Notes under the pieces: generated by a model | What the model was told of the DNA's origin: nothing | What the model saw: the letters and a program-made list of their open reading frames with translations, nothing else | Database searches by the model: none | Translations under genes and position numbers: made by a program | Part shown: one piece after another, positions 11,061 through 22,669 of the stretch | How the letters are laid out: each line of letters starts with the position of its first letter | How positions within the stretch are numbered: position 1 is the stretch's first letter | Assembly (NCBI GenBank): GCA_964017045.1 | Contig: OZ024794.1 | Coordinates: 9,125,099-9,189,098 of the forward strand | Origin: Omphiscola glabra | Lineage: Eukaryota > Mollusca > Gastropoda > Lymnaeidae | Direction: 5' to 3' | DNA: 64,000 bases

Positions 11061-11336
11061 GGACGGAGGGTAATTCTAATGTCAAACAGTCAGATGAAGG
11101 GTCAGGCCTGGTGCTAACTGGAGCAACGGCCGAGCTTTGATTACCCTGTCAAAAAATTCGAGGCAAGCTCCATCTACTGTTGTGACCACGTGACGTGTAA
11201 CGCTATCAGGCCTGCATTATGATTGGCCGTCAAACAAAGGATGAAAGTAAGTGACGGGTAGAGAGGTTTTTGTGGTTAACTTGAGTCATCAAACCTGAAA
11301 ATACCGTTGTCTCTCTGTTCATGTGCGGTGTTTAAA
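11061..11336. other. Unique spacer with E-box
   Basis: No gene recognised. CCACGTGACGTG near 11187 combines an E-box and a half CRE. Confidence 0.4.
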
Positions 11337-11996
11337 TCATGAGCATCGTCAGTCTATTTCATGAGGGTTGACTGTCTATTTCATGAGCGTTCTGTCTATT
11401 TCATGAGCATTGTCAGTCTATTTCATGAGCGTTTGCTGTCTATTTCATGAGCATCGTCAGTCTATTTCATTAGCGTTGACTGTCTATTTCATGAGCGTTT
11501 ACTGTCTATTTCATAAGCTTTGACTGTCTATTTCATGAGCGTTCTGTCTATTTCATGAGCGTTCTGTCTATTTCGTGAGGGTCGTCTGTCTATTTCATGA
11601 GCGTTCTGTCTATTTCATGAGCGTTCTGTCTATTTCATGGGTGTTTTGTCTATTTCATGAGTGTTTTGTCTATTTCATGAGCGTTCTGTCTATTTCGTGA
11701 GCGTTCTGTCTATTTCATGAGCGTTCTGTCTATTTCATGAGGGTACTGTCTATTTCATGAGCGTTCTGTCTATTTCATGAGCCTTCTGTCTATTTCATGA
11801 GCGTTCTGTCTATTTCATGAGCGTTCTGTCTATTTCATGAGCGTTATGTTTATTTCATGAGCGTTCTGTCTATTTCATGAGCGTTCTGTCTATTTCATGA
11901 GCGTTCTGTCTATTTCATGAGCGTTCTGTCTATTTCATGAGCGTTCTGTCTATTTCATGAGCGTTCTGTCTATTTCATGAGGGTTCTGTCTATTTT
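11337..11996. repeat. 20-bp minisatellite, about 32 copies
   Basis: The core unit is CATGAGCGTTCTGTCTATTT. The left part (11337-11570) mixes 20-bp units with longer ones (GTCAGTC or TTGACTG inserts) and the right part is almost pure, so the array expanded rightwards or was homogenised there. Confidence 0.95.
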
Positions 11997-12780
11997 ATTT
12001 CGTTGCTGTCATGGTTACAGAAACGAGGACAGTTGGAAGACATCTTGATCTCGCCAACGATATCAAATGTTGGCACAGGTCAGCCATGTCAGGATATTTG
12101 AAATGGTAAAAATTGAAGACATCTGTAAACTATCCAATTGTATTAAGATCGTCGTATGCCATACACCGTGATATCAAGGCGTGTCTTGTGAACTGCTCAG
12201 AGGAAATAAATCAGACTAGGTCTTAACCGAGGGCAGTTTTTATTCTTTTTATTTTTCTTACACCGGGTCTGGGTATTTTGAGAAAATACCTGGTGGGTCC
12301 AAGAAATATGCCAGCCTTCAAACAATAGTCCTACAGACAGTCCTACACCATAACCATGGCTCTTTATAGATTAATATAATAGTCAACTCCCAAAAAATTC
12401 AAACATCTTACCTGGATTCAACTGTCATGCATGACGCTCTCTGCTCTACAGCTTCCCCCCCCCCCAACCCCTCAGTACTATTAATATAAATCATGTTGAG
12501 TAGGGGGAGTGTCGAATGTGAATAGGAAGCAGCCAAATCAATAGCGACATTTATCTAAGAGATAGAGCAAATGACGTCACTAACTTGTGTTATTAAATAT
12601 TCCTTCGTGAATGTGTGTGTGTGCGCGCGCGTATGTGTATGTGCTCTTCAGATGATATAATGTTATGAAGTTAAAAACCTCGGGCACGTAAAGCGTCATA
12701 AAGTCTAGCTCAACCAGGGGACCAAGGTCATGCCAATGCTTATCACTGGTTTAAGTTTTGACCATCAACGTTTTTATATT
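11997..12780. other. Unique spacer with CRE and (TG)n-like tract
   Basis: Contains a full CRE palindrome at 12572-12579, a C-run near 12452 and a short GTGTGTGTGCGCGCGCG tract near 12614. No coding signal. Confidence 0.5.
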
Positions 12781-14178
12781 AGAACTAAATATCAATGGCA
12801 TTCGGCTAGAGAGTATGGATGTAACAAATTAGAACTAAATATCAATGGCATTCGGCTAGAGAGTATGGATGTAACAAATTTGGAACTAAATATCAATGGC
12901 ATTCGGCTAGAGAGCATGGATGTAACAAATTAGAACTAAATATCAATGGCATTCGGCTAGAGAGTATGGATGTAACAAATTTGGAACTAAATATCAATGG
13001 CATTCGGCTAGAGAGCATGGATGTAACAAATTAGAACTAAATATCAATGGCATTCGGCTAGAGAGTATGGATGTAACAAATTAGAACTAAATATCAATGG
13101 CATTCGTCTAGAGAGCATGGATGTAACAAATTAGAACTAAATATCAATGGCATTCGGCTAGAGAGTATGGATGTAACAAATTAGAACTAAATATCAATGG
13201 CATTCGGCTAGAGAGTATGGATGTAACAAATTAGAACTAAATATCAATGACATTCGGCTAGAGAGTATGGATGTAACAAATTAGAACTAAATATCAATGG
13301 CATTCGGCTAGAGAGCATGGATGTAACAAATTAGAACTAAATATCCGTGGCATTCAGCTAGAGAGTATGATGTAACAAATTAGAACTAAATATCAATGGC
13401 ATTCAGCTAGAGAGTATGGATGTAACAAATTAGAACTAAATATCCATGGCATTCGGCTAGAGAGTATGGATGTAACAAATTAGAACTAAATATCAATGGC
13501 ATTCAGCTAGAGAGTATGAATGTAACAAATTAGAACTAAATATCAATGGTATTCAGCTAGAGAGCATGGATGTAACAAATTAGAACTAAATATCATGGCA
13601 TTCAGCTAGAGAGCATGGATGTAACAAATTAGAACTAAATATCATGGCATTCAGTTAGAGAGCATGGATGTAACAAATTAGAACTAAATATCCGTGGCAT
13701 TCAGCTAGAGAGCATGGATGTAACAAATTAGAACTAAATATCAATGGCATTCAGCTAGAGAGCATGGATGTAACAAATTAGAACTAAATATCAATGACAT
13801 TCAGCTAGAGAGCATGGATGTAACAAATTAGAACTAAATATCAATGGCATTCGGCTAGAGAGCATGGATGTAACAAATTAGAACTAAATATCAATGGCAT
13901 TCAACTAGAGAGCATGGATGTAACAAATTTAGAACTAAATATCAATGGCATTCGGCTAGAGAGCATGGATGTAACAAATTAGAACTAAATATCAATGGCA
14001 TTCGGCTAGGGAGCATTGATGTAACAAATTAGAACTAAATATCAATGGCATTCGGCTAGAGAGCATGGATGTAACAAATTAGAACTAAATATCAATGGCA
14101 TTCGGCTAGAGAGTATGGATGTAACAAATTAGAACTAAATATCAATGGCATTCGGCTAGAGAGTATGGATGTAACAAA
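12781..14178. repeat. 50-bp minisatellite, 28 copies
   Basis: The unit contains AACTAAATATCAATGGCATT followed by CGGCTAGAGAG and ATGGATGTAACAAATT. Variants at three sites (CGG/CAG before CTAGAG, GTATGG/GCATGG, TCAATGG/TCCGTGG) cluster, with CAGCTAG units concentrated at about 13340-13820. Single-base indels show it is not maintained as coding sequence. Confidence 0.97.
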
Positions 14179-14304
14179 ATTCAGAAACACGATGTCTCGT
14201 GTTCTTTAAACAACATGCGGGCTCACATCTCCCCAGTAGTACGCACGTGAGATAAGATTTGTCGATAGCTTTCTGAAAGTCGCGCTAAAAATCATGGGGT
14301 GTGT

Positions 14305-14484
14305 CAATGTCAAAGCTAGCAAGCAAGTGTTCAAATATTCAATGGCGTCAGTCCGGTGATGGTCCAATGTCAAAGCTAGCAAGCAAGTGTTCAAATATTC
14401 AATGGCGTCAGTCCGGTGATGGTCCAATGTCAAAGCTAGCAAGCAAGTGTTCAAATATTCAATGGCGTCAGTCCGGTGATAGTC
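14305..14484. repeat. 60-bp tandem repeat, 3 copies
   Basis: Three copies of a 60-bp unit with AATGTCAAAGCTAGCAAGCA and AATGGCGTCAGTCCGGTGAT, differing at one or two bases. Young triplication. Confidence 0.95.
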
Positions 14485-15165
14485 CAATGTGCCGTGGGCC
14501 CTTGTGCTGCATTTGCGGTGAGGGTCGTTCCAGTGACGGTTCAGTCTGTCTTGGGCCCTAATACTGAAGTGAGGGTGACGTTGAAATTTAAAGTGTTTGT
14601 CGGGAATAAAAGTTTTAAAATTGGGTATTTGGCTCAGACAGATGATTTTATTACATAACATACTTGGGAAGATTTTGCTACGTCATTCTTCAGTTTCCAT
14701 TTTTCCGGCAACTAACTGAACGCTGAAATATTTCTTTTACCTAAACATGATTTGGGATAGAATGCTTCAATGTAACTTTTAAACCGTGTTAGGCTAAATG
14801 GGTACACTCGTAACATTCGAGTTTTTTAATTGTGGCAATTTTATGTTTGGCTCGGGGATGATTCATTGTTTTGCGTTTTATGTCACAGTTTTCTAACAAT
14901 AGAACATCTCAATCCATTATGGGAAAATGTTCAAGAATTAAATAAAATCTTAGTTTAGTTATGAAAATTGTATGTATGTTTTGAATTCTTTTAGGTGTGA
15001 CGTGACACCTGGGGGCGTGGTTGGGGGGTGAAGAATTTGTAACACTTTTTTACAGGGGGTCGGGCGGGGGTCTGAAAAGGTCATTTTTTGAACGATTAAT
15101 TTGCGAACGACACTTTAACAACTTTAATAAAAAGTAAAGTGTACTTAGATAACACTCTTAAACCG
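14485..15165. other. Unique spacer
   Basis: AT-rich, with AATAAA motifs near 14606 and 14941 and a G-rich stretch near 15010-15080. No gene recognised. Confidence 0.5.
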
Positions 15166-15402
15166 GCTGTCTGTAAATATCACACATTTAAAAGTGACTG
15201 TCTGTAAATATCACACATTTAAAAGTGACTGACTGTAAATATCACACATTTAAAAGTGGCTGTCTGTAAATATCACACATTTAAAAGTGACTGTCTGTAA
15301 ATATCACACATTTAAAAGTGACTGTCTGTAAATATCACACATTTAAAAGTGGCTGTCTGTAAATATCACACATTTAAAAGTGACTGTAAATATCACACAT
15401 TT
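15166..15402. repeat. 31-bp minisatellite, 7 to 8 copies
   Basis: The unit contains CTGTCTGTAAATATCACACA followed by TTTAAAAGTG. The last unit lost a few bases. Confidence 0.95.
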
Positions 15403-15727
15403 TCTGGAGCCAAATTCCCCTCCCCCAAAAAATTATTTAAAAAAAAAGATTTCTTAAGATCAATTTCTCCAGATGTCTGCAAACAAATCACATTCAATTG
15501 GAAAGCCTGGGTCCTGAAATCCTCTTTTTGGAATACAGCTAAAAGAATTTAAAAGATGTAGCATTTCTTTTGAGTGTGCTTAAAATAATCCGACTTTGAC
15601 GCTTTAAATCCAGAATTTCTTGAACATGGTCTAAGAAGATTCTTGTCAAAGTCAATTGTAGATTTTGGTGAGCATTTTTTTTATTTCTTGTCTGTTACAT
15701 TTAAGTCATCCAGCTTTCTGCTCGCTG
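15403..15727. other. Unique AT-rich spacer
   Basis: No recognised feature. Confidence 0.4.
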
Positions 15728-17323
15728 AGACTTAGCATGAGAACTTAGAATGAAGACTTAAAATGAAGACTTAGATTGAAGACTTAGAGTGGAGACTTAG
15801 AGTGAAGACTTAGAGTGAAGACTTAGAATGAAGACTTAGAGTGAAGACTTAAAGTGAAGACTTAGAGTGAAGACTTAGAGTGAAGACTTAGATTGAAGAC
15901 TTAGAGTGGAGACTTAGAGTGAAGACTTAGAGTGAAGACTTAGAATGAAGACTTAGAATGAAGACTTAGAGTGAAGACTTAAAATGAGGACTTAGAGTGG
16001 AGACTTAGAGTGAAGACTTAGAGTGAAGACTTAGATTGAAGACTTAGAATGAAGACTTAGAATGAAGACTTAGATTGAAGACTTAGAATGAAGACTTATA
16101 ATGAAGACTTATAATGAAGACTTATAATGAAGACTTATAATGAAGACTTAGAGTGAAGACTTAGAATGAAGACTTATAATGAAGACTTAGAATGAAGACT
16201 TAGAGTGAAGACTTAGAGTGAAGACTTAGAATGAAGACTTATAATGAAGACTTAGAATGAAGACAGAGTGAAGACTTAAAATGAAGACTTATAATGAAGA
16301 CTTAGAATGAAGACTTATAATGAAGACTTAGAATGAAGACTTAGAGTGAAGACTTAGAGTGAAGACTTAGAGTGAAGACTTAGAGTGAAGACTTAGAATG
16401 AAGACTTATAATGAAGACTTAGAATGAAGACTTAGAATGAAGACTTAGAGTGAAGACTTAGAATGAAGACTTAGAATGAAGACTTAGAGTGAAGACTTAT
16501 AATGAAGACAGAATGAAGACTTAGAGTGAAGACTTAGAGTGAAGACTTAGATTGAAGACTTAGAATGAAGACTTAGAATGAAGACTTAGATTGAAGACTT
16601 AGAATGAAGACTTATAATGAAGACTTATAATGAAGACTTATAATGAAGACTTATAATGAAGACTTAGAGTGAAGACTTAGAATGAAGACTTATAATGAAG
16701 ACTTAGAATGAAGACTTAGAGTGAAGACTTAGAGTGAAGACTTAGAATGAAGACTTATAATGAAGACTTAGAATGAAGACAGAGTGAAGACTTAAAATGA
16801 AGACTTATAATGAAGACTTAGAATGAAGACTTATAATGAAGACTTAGAATGAAGACTTAGAGTGAAGACTTAGAGTGAAGACTTAGAGTGAAGACTTAGA
16901 GTGAAGACTTAGAATGAAGACTTATAATGAAGACTTAGAATGAAGACTTAGATTGAAGACTTAGAATGAAGACTTATAATGAAGACTTATAATGAAGACT
17001 TATAATGAAGACTTATAATGAAGACTTAGAATGAAGACAGAATGAAGACTTAGAGTGAAGACTTAAAATGAAGACTTATAATGAAGACTTAGAATGAAGA
17101 CTTATAATGAAGACTTAGAATGAAGACTTAGAATGAAGACTTATAATGAAGACTTAGAGTGAAGACTTATAATGAAGACTTATAATGAAGACTTAGAATG
17201 AAGACTTAGAATGAAGACTTATAATGAAGACTTAGAATGAAGACTTAGAGTGAAGACTTAGAGTGAAGACTTAGAATGAAGACTTAGAGTGAAGACTTAG
17301 AGTGAAGACTTAGAATGAAGACA
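15728..17323. repeat. 13-bp satellite-like array, about 122 copies, with higher-order repeat
   Basis: The basic unit is GACTTAGAATGAA. The variable sites give GAGTGAA, GATTGAA, TAATGAA and AAATGAA forms. A 9-bp short unit (GACAGAGTG frame) occurs at 16262 and 16778. The long ordered series of variants around it matches at a spacing of 516 bp, so about 300 bp or more was duplicated as a block. Confidence 0.97.
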
Positions 17324-17720
17324 ATGTTTTTTAGATTGTTTCTTTGTTGTTGTTTTTTTGTTGTTGGACACTTAGCACACATACAATGGTTTGTTCGTCA
17401 GCTTTTATTACGATGCATCTTTATACAATACAAATTTAGAACATATATGGGAAAATAATGTTCATATTTTTTGTATGTTTATTTTATTATTCAGTATTGG
17501 GAACATCAATATGTTTATTTCAAGTGTTAATTATAAACAATTTCATTTATAAAATGAAGTGAAGTTTAAATAGTAAGAATTATTATTCCGCCTGATAATT
17601 TACTTCCAAATGTATTTGATAAATTCACATGCTCTTCACTACATACAAACAATCATGAATTTAACAATTAATGAGAGCAATTTAATACAATGTAGCTTCA
17701 ATGCTCAATTGGTATATTAG
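17324..17720. other. AT-rich spacer
   Basis: Low GC sequence between two large arrays. Nothing recognised. Confidence 0.4.
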
Positions 17721-18514
17721 TATAATCATAGGTGTCGCGTGGCTCATAATCATAGGTGTCGTCTGGGTCATAATCATAGCTGTCATGTGGGTCATAATCA
17801 TAGGTGTCGTGTGGCTCATAATCATAGGTGTCATGTGGCTCATAATCATAGGTGTCGTGTGGCTCATAATCATAGGTGTCATGTGGCTCATAATCATAGG
17901 TGTCATGTGGGTCTTAATCATAGGTGTCGAGTGGGTCATAATCATAGCTGTCATGTGGGTCATAATCATAGGTGTCGTGTGGGTCATAATCATAGGTGTC
18001 GTGTGGGTCATAATCATAGCTGTCATATGGGTTATAATCATAGGTGTTGTGTTGGTCATAATCATAGGTGTCATGTGGGTCATAATCATAGCTGTCATGT
18101 GGGTCATAATCATAGGTGTCGTGTGGGTCATAATCATAGCTGTCATGTGGGTTATAATCATATGTGTTTTGTGGGTCATAATTATAGCTGTCATGTGGGT
18201 CATAATCATAGGTGTCGTGTGGGTCATAATCATAGGTGTCATGTGGGTCATAATCATAGCTGTCATGTGGGTTATAATCATATGTGTTTTGTGGGTCATA
18301 ATTATAGCTGTCATGTGGGTCATAATCATAGGTGTCGTGTGGGTCATAATCATAGGTGTCATGTGGGTCATAATCATAGGTGTCGTGTGGGTCATAATCA
18401 TAGCTGTCATGTGGGTCATAATCATAGGTGTTGTGTGGGTCATAATCATAGCTGTCATGTGGGTTATAATCATAGGTGTCATGTGGGTAAAAATCATAGG
18501 TGTCATGTGGGTCA
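17721..18514. repeat. 24-bp minisatellite, 33 copies, with 120-bp higher-order repeat
   Basis: The unit contains CATAATCATAGGTGTCGTGT. Units alternate GGTGTC and GCTGTC forms. A five-unit block containing the rare TATGTGTTTT and AATTATAGC variants occurs twice, 120 bp apart (from about 18151 and 18271). All long open frames here (both strands, up to 274 codons) follow from the 24-bp period. Confidence 0.97.
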
Positions 18515-18683
18515 GCTAAAATAGTGTCTTTAAATAGATTTAAATAGAACAGCTGCAACAAACCTAAATCTTGAAAAGGGGGGGGGGGGGCTCCAAAAGT
18601 GACGGGACGGTCCTGATTATAACTATCGTGGTGTAAGTAACCATGTAATAGTGGAAGTGTCCGGTAATTTGTTTAGAGTTTTG

Positions 18684-18727
18684 AACTTTTAAGTAGATTA
18701 AAGATTTAAATATCCTACATTTATATA

Positions 18728-18770
<43 letters not shown>

Positions 18771-18931
18771 TATATATAATGTAAATTATATGTTTTTAAT
18801 GAATGTATGTTTTGTTTTTTGCTGTACTGAAGAAGGCGTTTGCCGAAACGTTAGCATGTGTATTCTGTGTGATGATTATTAAAGCTGAACTTATACTGTT
18901 TGGTTTGTGTCTTATTAATCTACTTTTAAAG
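18684..18931. mobile_element. Fold-back/MITE-like element with a (TA)n core
   Basis: ACTTTTAAGTAGATTAAAG at 18685-18703 pairs with the complementary sequence at 18913-18931 with few mismatches. Between them lie a (TA)n microsatellite (18721-18780) and the hairpin motif GAAGAAGGCGTTTGCCGAAA at 18832-18851. No coding capacity. Target duplication was not identified. Confidence 0.5.
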
Positions 18932-19234
18932 TCGGTTGATCCGATTATTTGATTAGTTAGTTGTTGGGCCAGAATCTAAAATGAACCAGTACTTCGCGGA
19001 TTTCACATTAGAAGTTTCTGTAACATACAACATTGAAAGAAGTGCTTAATTATTACGATCATGTAATGGGGGTTCCCCCAGAACAATCCATTAAAATGTG
19101 GTCAAATGAAGGGTCCACACATCTAGCTAAAACACAGTCAAGGTATTATAATTAAATATTTCTTAGTCGATGGGTCGGAACTTGTTACCAAAAATAAAAC
19201 TTGACCATTTTTGAGAGTATTTTACCATCTACAG

Positions 19235-19412
19235 CAGCGGTTCTCAACCTGTGGGTCGAATGAACGTATCCCGGGAGTCACCTAAGACCATCGTAAAACA
19301 CTTTTACTAACAGTTATGATGTAGTAACGAAAATAATTTTGTGGTTGGGGGTCGCCACAGCATGAGGGACTCTATTAACGGGTCGCGGCATTAGGAAGGT
19401 TGAGAACCAATG
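19235..19412 (-). mobile_element. SPIN-like non-autonomous hAT transposon, second copy
   Basis: The ends are CAGCGGTTCTCAACCT and AGGTTGAGAACCAATG, with a perfect 8-bp target duplication ATCTACAG at 19227-19234 and 19413-19420. It lies in the opposite orientation to the copy at 6293 and shares CACCTAAGACCATCG, TTATGATGTAGTAACGAAAA and GTCGCGGCATTAGGAAGG with it in complement. The element end is more mutated near 19260-19270 than in the first copy. Confidence 0.9.
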
Positions 19413-20817
19413 ATCTACAGCGACTAAGAACGCACTGGCAATATGTTTCACAGTCTGCCCTACACAGACTTTTCTTTTCTTTTTTTTTAAAATCTGGTTA
19501 GTAATCGTTAGTCTGCAATTTTCTAGACAGCTATCTCAGAGGTCACCCACAATTCTCTGCTTTAACAGCTCGGCTTTGAGATTAATGTTTTTGTGACGCA
19601 GTTTTGAAGCTGGCTTTTCCCGCCCTTTCTGTCAGATGAGTTCCTCGCGCTTGCAGCCAACCAGCAATGCGCCCCTCCTATATAGTGCTGTGGAATTATT
19701 AACGGCCTGCACCGGGTTGAAAAAAAAGAAAGTGGGTTTTAAAAAAAGTGGCGTTGAGCCATTCAATGGGCAAATGCTACAGAAGAGCCGCCAAAAGCTT
19801 TTAGCGAGGGGACAGTAACTCGTGATGCAAGCAGGAGGAGAGCATCATTCATTTTGAGATCAGCCGCCATGTTGGTCTGCGCGTCAAGTCAAGTCTAACT
19901 CATGGATCGGCTCTTATCAATCCCATCTTGACGTCACACACAGCGGCGGATTAAAAAAGGGAACTCAGCTGGGGCGCCACATTATGACAAGTGATCGATG
20001 CAGATGAAATGAATGGTTTGTTCTACGGCAGCGTTTTAAGTTTGTTTTCCCATCCCCTTTGGGCAATGACTGGGGAAAAAAAAGGGCAGCTGAACATGTG
20101 TTGAGACCGGAGCTTGAGGAGAGTTGGGGAGGGGCAGGGATTGGGTCGGCATCATCCTCAGAGAAGGTTTAATTTTTATAATTGAATAAGGGCTGGGCAC
20201 ACAAAAAGGTTTTATTTCATAATTTGATAAGAGCAGAGCGCACAAAAAGTATCTCTTATATATAGTATGCTTCTTGTGTGACTCATGGACAGTTTTTCTT
20301 TCAGCTATATCTCCGGGAGAAGGGCACTGACCCCCCCCCCCTGGGGGAAATTCAAGTGCCCCCCTCCGGAGCAAAAATATGTGCAACAATGAAACAAAGT
20401 AAAAAGGATATCTACCGTTTCTCTCCAATTAGGTGTAGAATGTTGTAAAACTAAATTCAGATATGGGGAAAAATGCATTCTTGTATTTTGAATTTATCAA
20501 AAATTTCTTGGGGACTATAATGATTTAAGGGGCGAGAATAATTTAGGGCAAAAGCGTACCCTCAAGGGTGACATAACCAGAGTGAATATAGTTTATGTCC
20601 CGCTGGTGCAAAATTTAAGATGTCTTTGGTCATTATTATGACTAATTTTGCAATTTCCCAACCGAAAGTGTGAAATGCCACCTCAAAATTGTCTGAAAGA
20701 AACAAAAAATTCAAGTATACGCCAAAATAATGAACTTCTGCATTTTGAGCTTGTATGACTGTCTTTAGCGCCCTTAAGTATGCACCCGTTGTCAAGGTCA
20801 TGAAATCGGTGAGAGTT
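19413..20817. other. Unique region, possible promoter-like segment
   Basis: Around 19560-19960 the sequence is GC-richer, with CTATATAG near 19677, a GCCGCCATGTTGG block near 19864 resembling a YY1 site in complement, and a CRE palindrome at 19928-19935. A pyrimidine- and G/C-run-rich part follows (20070-20360). No exon was convincing. Confidence 0.3.
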
Positions 20818-21246
20818 TGTGTGTTGTGATTTTGGGGACAAATGGGACTGGTGAACGAATGTGAACGATTTTCATATCACAAGTACATGAGATGGTGAGA
20901 GATATAAAAGGGGAGATAACGAGTTGGATCGAGAGAGAGAGAGGATTATGTTCACAGACGAGGTTGTGTGTTGCTGAGTCTGGCAGACCTATTGCGAACG
21001 AGTGATTATTGCCGTGTACCTCCGGAATTGGAGTTGATATTACATGCCTTGCTATATGCAATAAAGATAATAAAGAGTATTACCCAAGGGACTTACTGTG
21101 TCGTGCCTCGGACTAAAACAGATTAAGTGTACTAGTCAGAGAATCAGAGATATCGTAATGGTCGTCAGAGTAGAGTTATTGTCGCACTCTGCCGCTCGTC
21201 GACTTTAGACAACCAAATATTCAACATGAGCCATCCTATTCTAACA
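20818..21246 (+). mobile_element. Candidate retrotransposon LTR followed by a primer-binding-like site
   Basis: The segment begins TGTGTGTTGTG and ends CTAACA. Inside are a TATA box TATAAAA (20903-20909) and two AATAAA signals (21060-21073), spaced as U3, R and U5 would be. Immediately downstream TGGGACCAGAATATTTGACA starts with TGG, as primer-binding sites do. No gag or pol frame follows and no second LTR was found, so boundaries are inferred. Confidence 0.35.
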
Positions 21247-22009
21247 TGGGACCAGAATATTTGACACCCGTTCCCTCGCGCTGATCAATGGTAAAGTATG
21301 GGGTTGATTATAAGATTATACCTAATGATTAACCTTAGGCACGCCATAAAAAGAGTGAATTCAGTTTATATATGGCACTAGGCTAAATAATGTTTCCCAG
21401 AAAACGTTTAAAATGTTCTTCCCTGCTCAAATGGTATAATAGAAACATAGAATTCAATTATACTAAAAAAAGACACCTGTTGATTGCCCCAAACTCCTCC
21501 TCCGATCAAGATTCGTCGGCGCCATCAATTTCCGCCCTACTTCTCGATGAAAATGATCGCCAATTTTGGTATCGATAAACACACTGCCTAGAGGTGTATC
21601 TACTATTAGTACTGCCATGAGCGGCCAAATATTTTTGCCGTCCTCCATTTCAGGATTTAATAAATGTAGTTGTCAAAAAATGCCACACCAGCATATAAAG
21701 AAAAGGACCACACCATCCGCCTTTTTTTGATTTTACTAGCAGGGGCGTATCTACACTGTTTTGCGTCAGGGGACAAGATTCATTTTACACACCCCCCCCC
21801 CTTTCCAACTCTGAAACCCATTATTTTTAACCAATTAATTCCACCAAAGCCCATTCTTGCCCCCCCCCCCCCGCAAGTCTGGCGCCCCGGCACGTATGTC
21901 CCATCTGCCACCACTAAGCTACGCCTTTGGCCACTGGCAACTGGCATAGCCCCCCACCCCCTCGAAAATCCGAAGTTCCTTAACGGGGAGAAATTTATGA
22001 AAGAAACAC
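21247..22009. other. Spacer with a degenerate hAT-like MITE
   Basis: CAGGGGCGTATCTACACTG at 21740 and CTAAGCTACGCC near 21914 look like decayed ends of a CAGTGGCGTAG-type MITE, with C-rich runs between. No matching target duplication was found. The remainder is unique. Confidence 0.3.
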
Positions 22010-22607
22010 TGCTCGTGGACTGCTTCCATTTCCAGCTGCTTCCTAACAAGATGGCTGCTTCCTAACAAGATGGCTCCTTCCTAACAAGATGGCTGCTTCC
22101 TAACAAGATGGCTGCTTCCTAACAAGATGGCTGCTTCCTAACAAGATGGCTGCTTCCTAACAAGATGGCTGATTCTAATTCAGCGTATTTGGTATTGAGA
22201 GTATATTACAAATAATTCTATATGTTTGAAAGAAAGTATGGTTCAATAATGAGTTCAATAGCGCGCAAAATGTAATTCCCGATAACTACGCTAAAGGATT
22301 TATTTTTTAATTACGCAACTGCGCTTTGTGCGTAATATTTTCTTTTCGGAAAATGAACTCGTCTCAATTTAAATTTAATGTAAAAATTATTTTGTTTTAA
22401 AAGTGGTTGGGACATCAGAATATTTAATATAGTTCATGGGCGTGAAATAAAAAGTGTGCAGTGGCGTTTCATGGGGGGGGGGGGGAATAGGTGTAGGGAA
22501 GATTGGGATACTGAAATGTGCGTTACTTGAGTTCATGTTTTGTTTAGCAGATGGGAAGTTGACGCATTGCTGTCGCCAATGTTTGACGGGCTATATCTAG
22601 TTATATC
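22010..22607. mobile_element. Dispersed repeat, copy A, carrying an internal minisatellite
   Basis: Homologous along most of its length to 63243-63667. Shared blocks include TATGGTTCAATAATG, AATTCCCGATAACTACGCTA, GTGGTTGGGACATCAGAATA, GCGTTACTTGAGTTCATGTT and GCTGTCGCCAATGTTTG. Copy A has a 19-bp array inserted near its left end where copy B has a single GACTGCTTCCTAATCAGCG. Class of element unknown; no coding frame. Confidence 0.75.
22036..22170. repeat. 19-bp minisatellite with YY1-like motif, 7 copies
   Basis: The unit is CTGCTTCCTAACAAGATGG, with one GCTCC variant. Each junction gives CAAGATGGCTGC, close to the YY1 consensus CAAGATGGCGGC. The array lies inside the dispersed repeat and is absent from its paralogue at 63243. 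Confidence 0.95.
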
Positions 22608-22669
22608 ATAATTTAATAACTGCAGGGGGCACGAAAAGATTTAAGTTTCTGTCAGAGATGACTATGGCT

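Noticed and set aside
11187..11200. E-box clusters (CACGTG) as a regulatory signal
   Set aside because: The six-base motif occurs at about the frequency expected for 64 kb, so no enrichment is claimed.
17682..18561. Met/Thr- or Asp/Tyr-rich proteins in the 24-bp array
   Set aside because: Four long overlapping frames on both strands in the same array cannot all be real and all follow from a 24-bp period.
20036..20428. 130-codon minus-strand frame
   Set aside because: Pro/Ser-rich, crosses C/G homopolymers, no recognisable domain or splice context.
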